A stretch of 64,000 bases of DNA from Streptomyces sp. TLI_105 (GTDB lineage Bacteria; Actinomycetota; Actinomycetes; Streptomycetales; Streptomycetaceae): contig NZ_FNSM01000001.1 of the NCBI RefSeq assembly GCF_900105415.1, positions 3,872,501-3,936,500 of the forward strand, given 5' to 3'. This document shows, in pieces, positions 27,851 through 34,263 of this stretch (position 1 is its first letter; every line of letters starts with the position of its first letter). A model generated the notes under the pieces. That model worked only from the letters and a program-made list of their open reading frames with translations, made no database searches and was not told the DNA's origin. A program made the translations under genes and the position numbers.

Positions 27851-28591
27851 CTAGAGGTTCCGCTCCGCGTAGACCCTCATCGCGTCCCGGACGAGGACCG
27901 CGGTGCCCTCGCCGTGCTTGTCGTAGTTCGCCGTGAAGCGCGGGTCGTCGACGTACATCTGCCCGAGGCCGATCACGTACTCCCTGCTCGGCGTCGTGGT
28001 CGTCGACAGCCACGCGATCTGGCGCCGCGCGATCGCCTGCACCTCGTCGCCGTCGGCGGCCAGGCCGTCCCGGGCCGCCCGCCCGAAGTCGCGGGCGATG
28101 CCCGCCTGCTCCTCCATGAACGCCTTTTTCTGCGCATCGGTGAGCGAGCGCCACCAGCGGTCGCCCTTCTCGTACGCGTCGCGGCCCCAGCGCTCGGTGA
28201 CCTCCTCTTCGTACCGCGTGTGGTCGAAACCGTCGAACACCTCGTCGGCCATGAGTTCCTCTCCTCTCTCGGTCTTCCGCAGAGTGGTCCGCACCGACGC
28301 GATCTGGCGTCCGATGCGCTCGCGCTCCTGCTCCAGCAGGGCGAGATGGGTGCGCAGGGCGGCGGAGGTGTCCCGCTGCCCCGCGAGGACCTCGGCGATG
28401 GCGGGCAGCGAGAGCCCCAGCTCGCGCAGCAGCAGGATCCGCTGCAGGCGCACGAGCGCCGCCTGGTCGTAGTACCGGTAACCGTTCGCGCCGATCCGGC
28501 TCGGCTCCAGCAGTCCGCGCTCTCCGTAGTGCCGGAGGGTGCGGCTGGTGGTGCCGGCCTTCTTGGCGATCTCCTGGATCGACCACTCCAT
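27851..28591 (-). CDS. TipA-like MerR family regulator with TipAS domain
   Basis: A 246-residue MerR activator. Residues 1-70 are the winged helix (SIQEIAKKAGTTSRTLRHYGERGLLEPSR), about 75-112 a dimerisation coiled coil, and about 114-246 a TipAS antibiotic-recognition domain. In S. lividans TipA binds thiopeptides and activates its own promoter, and a short TipAS form is made from an internal start. Here an internal ATG (28252) is preceded by GGAGAGGAA, and the promoter has MerR geometry, so both features appear conserved. Confidence 0.88.
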   Translation of the reverse strand: MEWSIQEIAKKAGTTSRTLRHYGERGLLEPSRIGANGYRYYDQAALVRLQRILLLRELGLSLPAIAEVLAGQRDTSAALRTHLALLEQERERIGRQIASVRTTLRKTERGEELMADEVFDGFDHTRYEEEVTERWGRDAYEKGDRWWRSLTDAQKKAFMEEQAGIARDFGRAARDGLAADGDEVQAIARRQIAWLSTTTTPSREYVIGLGQMYVDDPRFTANYDKHGEGTAVLVRDAMRVYAERNL

Positions 28592-28598
28592 GCCGAGA

Positions 28599-28629
28599 AC
28601 GCTAGATCTTGACGTTGCGTCAAGGTCAA
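28599..28629 (-). promoter_or_regulatory. MerR-type promoter and operator of the TipA-like gene
   Basis: On the minus strand -35 TTGACC (28629-28624) and -10 TAGCGT (28604-28599) are separated by 19 bp, the overlong spacer typical of MerR activation. CTTGACG-CAA-CGTCAAG, a perfect dyad, occupies 28624-28608. The -10 ends seven bases before the ATG, so the transcript would be leaderless. Confidence 0.7.
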
Positions 28630-28652
28630 GCGACGCCGCTCGGGCATACGAC

Positions 28653-28687
28653 GAAGGCCCGGATCCAGTGAATGGATCCGGGCCTTC
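28653..28687 (-). terminator. Terminator of the initiator tRNA gene
   Basis: A perfect 14-bp stem (arm GAAGGCCCGGATCC) with a 7-nt loop lies 12 bases downstream of the tRNA 3' end on the minus strand. Confidence 0.75.
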
Positions 28688-28699
28688 GTTGCTACTGAG

Positions 28700-28773
28700 T
28701 AGCGGGGACAGGATTTGAACCTGCGACCTCTGGGTTATGAGCCCAGCGAGCTACCGAGCTGCTCCACCCCGCG
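28700..28773 (-). tRNA. tRNA-fMet (CAT), initiator
   Basis: The minus strand folds as a tRNA with anticodon CAT in CTCATAA. Two initiator traits are visible: position 1 (C) cannot pair with position 72 (T), and the anticodon stem has three consecutive G-C pairs (CTGGG/CCCAG). It is 74 nt long and CCA is not encoded. Confidence 0.92.
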
Positions 28774-28825
28774 TCGGTAAACATGACTGTACGGCATGAC
28801 CGGGGCGATCACGAAATCGGTTTCC

Positions 28826-29320
28826 TCAGCACCCGCAGTCGTCGGAGTCGACCGGCGCCGTCAGCGGGTCGGCGGCCTTCTCCGCGGGCCCCTCCCACGT
28901 CTCGTACGCGAAGCCCTCGCGCACCCAGTACTCGAAGCCGCCGAGCATCTCCTTCACCTGGAAGCCCAGCTCGGCGAGGGCCAGCGCGGCGCGCGTGGCG
29001 CCGTTGCAGCCGGGGCCCCAGCAGTACGTGACGACCGGCACGGACCGGTCGAGCAGCTGCTCGGCCTGCTCGGGGATGAGCGCGGTCGGCAGGTGGATCG
29101 CGCCGGGGACGTGGCCCTGGTCCCAGGAGGCCGTGGACCGGGAGTCGATCACCACGAAGCCCGGGTCGGTGCCCTCGGCGGCGGCGGTGGCGAGCGCGGA
29201 GGCCACGTCGGAGACGTCGGCGTGGAAGGCGAGGCTGGCGGAGAAGTAGGCGGCCGCGGCGGCGGGGGAGGCCGGCGGGGTGCGGAGTACGGGGTTGACC
29301 TGGGGCGTTGTCGTCGTCAT
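28826..29320 (-). CDS. Rhodanese-like domain protein
   Basis: A 164-residue single-domain rhodanese. FVVIDSRSTASWDQGHVPGAIHLP is the CH2A-type signature, and the catalytic-loop cysteine is about C100 in TYCWGPGCNGATR. It should carry sulfur as a persulfide or act as a thiol-based sensor. The C-terminus ends in CGC, a possible second thiol or metal site. The ATG at 29320 was chosen over an upstream frame without coding character. It is divergent from the ECF41 gene. Confidence 0.85.
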   Translation of the reverse strand: MTTTTPQVNPVLRTPPASPAAAAAYFSASLAFHADVSDVASALATAAAEGTDPGFVVIDSRSTASWDQGHVPGAIHLPTALIPEQAEQLLDRSVPVVTYCWGPGCNGATRAALALAELGFQVKEMLGGFEYWVREGFAYETWEGPAEKAADPLTAPVDSDDCGC

Positions 29321-29470
29321 GGTGATCAATCTACGGACGAAGATCACCGTGCTGAAGTGGGGATTCACGGCGATCGGGGGCTTCGGCCGGGGAATCCCGG
29401 GCGTTCGCCACGAGACGGCGGGGATCTCACGAAGCGGGACCCCGCGGCCTGGTTCCGCCGCCGGTGTCCG

Positions 29471-29497
29471 TGTCACATCGGCGGGGTTTCATCCGTC
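29471..29497 (+). promoter_or_regulatory. ECF41-type autoregulatory promoter
   Basis: TGTCACA at 29471-29477 and CGTC at 29494-29497 are 16 bp apart, matching the promoter consensus reported for ECF41 sigma factors. It lies directly before an ECF41 gene, so autoregulation is likely. Confidence 0.6.
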
Positions 29498-29535
29498 ATG
29501 ACGGCATGACGGGACGCGAACGGGGAGATCGACGA

Positions 29536-30462
29536 GTGGACCACGAAACGGCAGTCGGCCAGGGGCTCGACAAGGAACTCCTGGCCCGGCGCTTCGACGC
29601 CGACCGCGGCCATCTGCGGGCGGTGGCCTACCGCATGCTGGGCTCGCTCAGCGAGGCCGAGGACGCCGTCCAGGAGGCCTGGTTCAAGCTCAGCCGCAGC
29701 GACGTCAGCGGGGTGGAGAACCTCAGCGGCTGGCTGACCACGGTCGTCGGCCGCGTCTGCCTGGACATGCTGCGCTCGCGCGGCTCGCGCCGCGAGGACC
29801 CGCTGGAGTACTACGTCCCCGACCCCGTCGTCCGGGTCGCCGACACCACCGACCCGGAGCAGGCGGCCGAGCTCACCGAATCCGTCGGGCTCGCGCTCCT
29901 CGTCGTCCTGGACACCCTGGGGCCGGCGGAGCGGCTCGCGTTCGTGCTCCACGACATGTTCGCCGTCTCCTTCGACGACATCGCGAAGATCGTGGACCGC
30001 ACCCCGGCGGCGACCCGCCAGCTGGCCAGCCGCGCCCGCCGCCGGGTCCAGGACGCCACCCCGGCCCCCGGCCCGGACGCCCGGCGCCAGCGGGAGATCG
30101 CCGACGCCTTCCTCGCCGCGGCGCACGGCGGCGACTTCGAGGGGCTGCTCGCCGTCCTCGACCCGGACGTGGTGCTGCGCGCGGACGGCGGCAGGACCCT
30201 CGCGGCCGTCTCCGCGGTCGTCCGGGGCGCCGAAGCCGTCATCTCGCAGGCCCTCATGTACGCGAAGTTCCGTACGGGCGCGCTGCGGGTCGTGGCCAAC
30301 GGCCAGCCCGCGGTGCTGTCGGTCGTCGAGGGCCGCCCGGGCGCGCTCATGACGTTCACGATCTCGGGGGACCGGATCGTCGCGCTGCACGTCCTGGCGG
30401 ACCCGGAGCGCATCGCGACGCTCGGCTTCACGGAGGAGGACCTGGCCCGGGCGACGTACTGA
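29536..30462 (+). CDS. ECF41-family sigma factor with SnoaL-like extension
   Basis: A 308-residue sigma factor. Region 2 (HLRAVAYRMLGSLSEAEDAVQEAW) and region 4 (DIAKIVDRTPAATRQLASRARRRV) are followed by a SnoaL/NTF2-like domain of about 120 residues that in ECF41 proteins replaces a separate anti-sigma factor. These genes usually adjoin a redox or decarboxylase-like partner; here the divergent rhodanese is a candidate. GTG 29536 has GGGGAG at good spacing; ATG 29506 is also in frame. Confidence 0.88.
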   Translation: MDHETAVGQGLDKELLARRFDADRGHLRAVAYRMLGSLSEAEDAVQEAWFKLSRSDVSGVENLSGWLTTVVGRVCLDMLRSRGSRREDPLEYYVPDPVVRVADTTDPEQAAELTESVGLALLVVLDTLGPAERLAFVLHDMFAVSFDDIAKIVDRTPAATRQLASRARRRVQDATPAPGPDARRQREIADAFLAAAHGGDFEGLLAVLDPDVVLRADGGRTLAAVSAVVRGAEAVISQALMYAKFRTGALRVVANGQPAVLSVVEGRPGALMTFTISGDRIVALHVLADPERIATLGFTEEDLARATY

Positions 30463-30548
30463 TCCGACCCGCGTCCCGCACGGCCGCCCGCACTGTCGGC
30501 AGCACCGCCGTGGGCACCGCCGCCGTCACCACCGGCAGCACCGCCCAC

Positions 30549-30684
30549 GGCCCTGCCCGACGCCGGGTCACGGCCCTGCCCGACGAGGTCACGGACCTGC
30601 CCAACACCGGGTCACGCCCTGCCCGACTCCGGGTCACGGAACTGTCCGACGCCAGGTCACGGCCCTTGTCCGACGCCGGGTCAC
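30549..30684. repeat. Six tandem repeats of a 21-24 bp unit
   Basis: Six head-to-tail units of consensus GGCCCTGCCCGACGCCGGG followed by TCAC begin at 30549, 30572, 30593, 30616, 30638 and 30661. Units 2 and 4 have short deletions. The array lies between the ends of the convergent ECF41 and PAP2 genes, and its last unit contains the PAP2 stop codon. Confidence 0.8.
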
Positions 30685-31262
30685 CTCTCCCTGGCGGCCC
30701 ACCAGCTCCCGGCCGCCAGGGTGACGCCCGCGCTCGCGACGCCGAGGAGGGCGCCCGCCGCGACGTCGCCGGGGTAGTGCACGCCGGTGTGGACCCTGGA
30801 GTAGCCCACGGCCCACGCCAGGGCCGCGAGGGGCAGTGACAGGGGCGGCAGCACCGACCCCGCGGCGGTGGCGAAGGCGACCGCCGACGCGGTGTGCCCG
30901 GAGGGGAACGACGCCGAGGTCGGCATGGGGACATGACGGCCCACCACCACCCGGGCCGCCTCCCGGTCCGGCCGCGGCCTGCGGACCAGCCGCTTGCCCA
31001 GCAGGTTCGCCGAGGCCGAGGCCACCGCGATCGCCCCGACCCCGGCGAGCGCGGCCCGCCGCGGCCGGCCCGGCACCAGCGCGAGGGCCGCCGCGACGGT
31101 GAACGAGATCTTGGAGTGGTTCGCCGCCGTGGAGAGCCGGCGGAGCGCCGTGTCGAGCGTGGGCGTGGGGGTGGCGGCCACCGCGGCGTACACGGCACCG
31201 TCGACGGCCCGGATGTCGTGCAGGACCGCCCGGAGGGTCCCGGTCGTCGTGTCGTCCGTCAT
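30681..31262 (-). CDS. PAP2 family membrane phosphatase
   Basis: A 193-residue membrane phosphatase with the three PAP2 motifs: KRLVRRPRP at 90-98, PSGH at 120-123 and SRVHTGVHYPGD at 155-166. It should dephosphorylate a lipid phosphate such as phosphatidic acid, an undecaprenyl-type pyrophosphate or a phosphoglycolipid. AGGAG precedes the ATG. The neighbouring lipid kinase on the same strand suggests a lipid phosphorylation theme. The stop codon lies inside the last tandem-repeat unit. Confidence 0.9.
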   Translation of the reverse strand: MTDDTTTGTLRAVLHDIRAVDGAVYAAVAATPTPTLDTALRRLSTAANHSKISFTVAAALALVPGRPRRAALAGVGAIAVASASANLLGKRLVRRPRPDREAARVVVGRHVPMPTSASFPSGHTASAVAFATAAGSVLPPLSLPLAALAWAVGYSRVHTGVHYPGDVAAGALLGVASAGVTLAAGSWWAARER

Positions 31263-31296
31263 GCGCCGCTCCTAGCAAGTTCGGTGGTACGGGAGT

Positions 31297-32673
31297 TCAA
31301 GGCGTACGAGCACCCCACGGGTCGCTCCGGCCCGGCTCCTCGGGGAAGGCCAGCCGGGTCAGGCGCCGCCAGTCCAGGGGCGGCGGGGGCACCGGCGACC
31401 CCGGCCGGTCGCGGGGCACGAGGACCCGCAGGGCGCGCGGGCGCAGGGTGCAGACGACGGGCGTGGGCAGGGTCAGCGCCTCGCCGTCCACGGCGACGGA
31501 GATGACGGCGCCCGCGCCGCCGGGACCGCCCCCGACCTCCACCTTACGGGCCGTCAGGACGTTCAGGCCGGTCGCCTGGGTCCCCAGGACGGCCAGCTCC
31601 GCCGCTTGGGCGGCCCCGTCCACCCGGACGCCGATCACCCCGAGCTCGCCGCCGTCGAGACGCGTCCTGCGAGCGGCGACCGCACCGAACGGATCGGGCG
31701 CCGCGTACGGGTTGTTGCTGACGAGGAGCGCCTGCTGGGCGGTGAGCGGGGTGGAGTCGGCGATCGCGTCGAGACGGTCGCCCTCACCGCCCTGGAGCAG
31801 ATCGGGCAGGGCGTCGAGGGCGGTGCCGGCCTTCGCGTCGCGGTACTCGGGGCGCTGGACCACGTCCGCGTACACCCCGAAGGAGACGGTGTTGACGAAG
31901 GGGCGCCCGGCGACGTCGCCGAGGTCGACCCGGAGCTCCTCGCCGTCGCGCAGCGCGTCGAGGCACCGCGACGGGTCGGTGCGGTCGAGGCCCAGGTCCA
32001 GGGCGAAGTGGTTGCGGGTGCCCGCCGACACCACCAGGAACGGCAGGTCGTGCTCGGCGGCGACCTCGGCCACCAGCGCCTGCGTGCCGTCGCCGCCGGC
32101 CACCCCGAGCAGATCGGCGCCCTCGGCCACGGCCTTGCGCGCGAGGCCTGCGACATCGGCCGGCTCGGAGGGGTCGAGCAGGATCACCCGGGCGCCGAGC
32201 GCCTCCGCCCGCTCGACGAGCCGGAACCGCTCGACCTTCCCGCCGCCGGACTTCGGGTTCATGATCAGGAGGGGTCGGCGGGGCGGGGGGACGGGCTCGC
32301 CCCGCATCAGCGCGTCCCGCTCGTCCTCCGGCCGGCGCAGGGCGGACCGGGCGCAGGACAGCGCCACGCCCCACAGCCCCAGGGCCACGAGGGCGTTCAC
32401 CCAGACGCCCCCGACGACGTACAGGTAGAGGGTCACGAGGGGAGCGGTCACCGCGAGCACCGCGCCGAGCAGCCGCAGCGGCCCGCGGTGCGCGAGGAAC
32501 CACCAGACGCCGACGGCCGAAGCGGCGAGCCCCACGATCCCGCTCAACAGGACCAGCGGCCCGCTGCCGAGCGCGGTCAGCAGGGCCGCGCCCGCGACCG
32601 CCGTGGCGATCAGCGCCCAGCGGGCCAACCGCTGGGCCTCCCCCGCCGGATCACCGGAACCGCTCGCCGTCAC
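31297..32673 (-). CDS. Diacylglycerol kinase-family lipid kinase with membrane domain
   Basis: A 458-residue protein. Four hydrophobic helices (about residues 18-105) precede a DagK/YegS-like kinase with LLIMNPKSGGGK, the nucleotide loop GVAGGDGTQALV and SAGTRNHFALDLGL. It should phosphorylate a lipid acceptor on the inner leaflet. The GTG at 32673 follows GGAGGTG. With the PAP2 gene 34 bp downstream it may form an opposing kinase/phosphatase pair. Confidence 0.88.
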   Translation of the reverse strand: MTASGSGDPAGEAQRLARWALIATAVAGAALLTALGSGPLVLLSGIVGLAASAVGVWWFLAHRGPLRLLGAVLAVTAPLVTLYLYVVGGVWVNALVALGLWGVALSCARSALRRPEDERDALMRGEPVPPPRRPLLIMNPKSGGGKVERFRLVERAEALGARVILLDPSEPADVAGLARKAVAEGADLLGVAGGDGTQALVAEVAAEHDLPFLVVSAGTRNHFALDLGLDRTDPSRCLDALRDGEELRVDLGDVAGRPFVNTVSFGVYADVVQRPEYRDAKAGTALDALPDLLQGGEGDRLDAIADSTPLTAQQALLVSNNPYAAPDPFGAVAARRTRLDGGELGVIGVRVDGAAQAAELAVLGTQATGLNVLTARKVEVGGGPGGAGAVISVAVDGEALTLPTPVVCTLRPRALRVLVPRDRPGSPVPPPPLDWRRLTRLAFPEEPGRSDPWGARTP

Positions 32674-33155
32674 CGACCCCACCTCCGCACTCCGCGTCCA
32701 CGCTTCCCCACCTTCCCCCCGTCCGCCCTCGGGACGGACCCGTTCGGAGGAAAGAGCCCCCGGGAAACAGGACGGCAGGAACCCGATGAAGGTTCTCAGG
32801 TGGGCAACGCCCCCGACAGCCGCACCCGCTGACGAGGAGCCCAGAGAGCCAGTCGACGCCCGGTCCCGCCGGGACCGGACGTGCACGGAGTCCCTCGCTC
32901 CGGCGGCGAGGGCGGCGTAGGAACAGGAGACCTTCCGGCTGTCGGGCGTCCCGTCGATCGAGCATGCGGGACCGGCCGGATGGATCGTCATCCCCCGTCC
33001 GCCCGCGCAAGCGCCCCCGAACGACGCAGCGCCCCACCCGGTCGAAACCGGTCCGGGCGCTGCGCAGCAGGTCAGAGGGTCACCCCTCCCCTGCGCCTGG
33101 CAGGCCGGGGCAGACCACTGCCGGTGCGGCGCCGCGTCGCCGGCGCGCGGGACGG
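32674..33155. other. Intergenic region with a duplicated tRNA-Lys flank
   Basis: No gene was supported here. The right part (33019-33107) is a diverged copy of the 3' end and terminator of the tRNA-Lys gene at 34.0 kb. The left part is upstream DNA of the lipid kinase gene. Confidence 0.5.
33019..33107. repeat. Direct repeat A of the tRNA-Lys 3' flank
   Basis: The 89 bases align without gaps to 33931-34019 with 14 differences by hand count. They include the last few tRNA bases (CGGCCTGCCA on the minus strand, against CGGCCTACCA) and the terminator hairpin. Stem changes are compensated on both arms (GCAGCG/CGCTGC against GGAGCG/CGCTCC), so the hairpin has been kept functional. Confidence 0.7.
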
Positions 33156-33395
33156 TCAACTCACGCTCATGCCCCGGTCCGGCCACTGACCGCGTTCCTC
33201 GTGCATCGCGTTGATCTTCCGGGACGCCTTGACGAACGAGTAGTCCGTCCGGCCGTCGTCGGCCGACGACGTGCGGGATTCCTTGTCCATGGTCAGGTGT
33301 CGCGTGAATTTTTCCGGATCATCCCCGAACTCGTAGCGGACCAGCTCCCCGTCCTCGGAGACCTTCCGGAAGTAGACGAGTGCGGCCACTACCAC
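33156..33395 (-). CDS. Small protein, possible immunity protein
   Basis: Not recognised by family. The 79-residue acidic protein (LVRYEFGDDPEKFTRHLTMDKESRT) starts at a GTG that overlaps the stop codon of the toxin-like fragment upstream. A short acidic gene coupled to the end of a toxin-like gene is the usual position of an immunity protein. The function is inferred from position only. Confidence 0.55.
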   Translation of the reverse strand: MVVAALVYFRKVSEDGELVRYEFGDDPEKFTRHLTMDKESRTSSADDGRTDYSFVKASRKINAMHEERGQWPDRGMSVS

Positions 33396-33697
33396 TCACC
33401 CTCAAAGTCTTCCCGCTTGTTCAGCGGTACGGAGTTCTGCCAATTGCACGTTTCGTCGGCGACCCGATGCGCTTCCCGGTAGGTCGCTCCGGGGTGCTCC
33501 CGAAGGTAGGTGAGCTCGGCCAGCTCGTGCTCCAGGAGGATCCTGTCCTCGGACAGGGAGTTCCCGGACCTCAAGCGAATCCATGCATCGGCGATCTCCG
33601 CATCGGCGTCGGACTTGCGCACGACGACCTTCCCGGTTTCGTCATCCCCGATGGGGTGCCCCGTATCGAACACGTGCTCCTTGATCGACGCGAGCAC
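33389..33697 (-). pseudogene. C-terminal fragment of a polymorphic-toxin-like protein
   Basis: The readable part begins near IKEHVFDTGHPIGDDETG and continues AEIADAWIRLRSGNSLSEDR, LLEHELAELTYLREHPGATY, ending in DFEGEW. It looks like a C-terminal toxin module of Rhs/WapA-type proteins, with an exposed HEL motif. No N-terminal carrier is present: upstream of about 33697 the frame runs into unrelated sequence. A GTG at 33697 could start a 102-residue product, so a small orphan protein remains possible. The family name is uncertain. Confidence 0.5.
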
Positions 33698-33851
33698 CGA
33701 CCAGGACCTCACCGGCGCCTGGTTCGTCGACGCGGGCAGCCTGGCCGAGTGGCTGGAGACGTGGCTGGCCGGCAGCGGCTGGTACGAGGAGGACATGGTC
33801 GACGAGGAGTTCGACATGGCGCTGTGGGCGAATGCCGCCTCCCGCCCGTAG
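33697..33851 (+). pseudogene. C-terminal gene fragment, possibly SMI1/KNR4-like
   Basis: A short plus-strand stretch with coding character reads LTGAWFVDAGSLAEWLETWL and continues through GWYEEDMVDEEFD to a TAG at 33851. It resembles the end of SMI1/KNR4-type immunity proteins. It begins where the opposing toxin-like fragment ends, so two gene remnants appear to be joined here. The assignment is weak. Confidence 0.35.
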
Positions 33852-33930
33852 CCGGAGGGACCGTCACCTGTCCTTACAGTCCGTCTCCGGCTGCCTCGTC
33901 CGCTCACGCAGCGCTCACGCACGCGTCCCG

Positions 33931-34019
33931 GAACGACGGAGCGCCCCGACCAGCCGAAACCGGTAGGGGCGCTCCGCAGCAGGTCAGAGGGTTTCCCCTC
34001 CCCCGTGCTTGGTAGGCCG
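33931..34019. repeat. Direct repeat B, native tRNA-Lys 3' flank and terminator
   Basis: This copy is continuous with the intact tRNA-Lys gene. On the minus strand the tRNA 3' end is followed by GGAGCGCCCC, a loop, and GGGGCGCTCC, a terminator hairpin. See repeat A for the alignment. The 900 bp between the copies hold only small genes and fragments. Confidence 0.7.
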
Positions 34020-34085
34020 TGTGGGACTCGAACCCACAACCAATGGATTAAAAGTCCACTGCTCTGCCAATTGAGCTAACGGCCC
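34010..34085 (-). tRNA. tRNA-Lys (TTT)
   Basis: The minus strand gives a complete cloverleaf starting GGGCCGTTAGCTCAATTGGC, with anticodon TTT in CTTTTAA and T-loop TTCGAGT. The CCA end appears to be encoded (TACCA). Confidence 0.93.
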
Positions 34086-34263
34086 GTGGACAAGCACACC
34101 CGAGCAGCATAGCCCGAGCGGGCCCGGGAACCGATCGGGTATCCGACACCGGCCGTGCCTCGGGCGTGGCGGGAAGCCCGATGTGCGGCACGCCGGTACG
34201 AGACAGGGCCCGTACCGGCACCGGAGTGCTCGTACGGGCCCTGGCTCAGGGTGTCAGGCGATG

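Noticed and set aside
30549..30684. CRISPR array
   Set aside because: The units are contiguous with no unique spacers and no cas genes are present; it is a simple tandem repeat.
33510..33696. Coding start of the plus-strand fragment further left
   Set aside because: The frame continues left to 33510 but is antisense to the toxin-like fragment and loses similarity to any protein pattern before about 33697.
33156..34019. Complete integrative element at tRNA-Lys
   Set aside because: No integrase, excisionase or replication gene lies between the repeats; only remnants can be supported.
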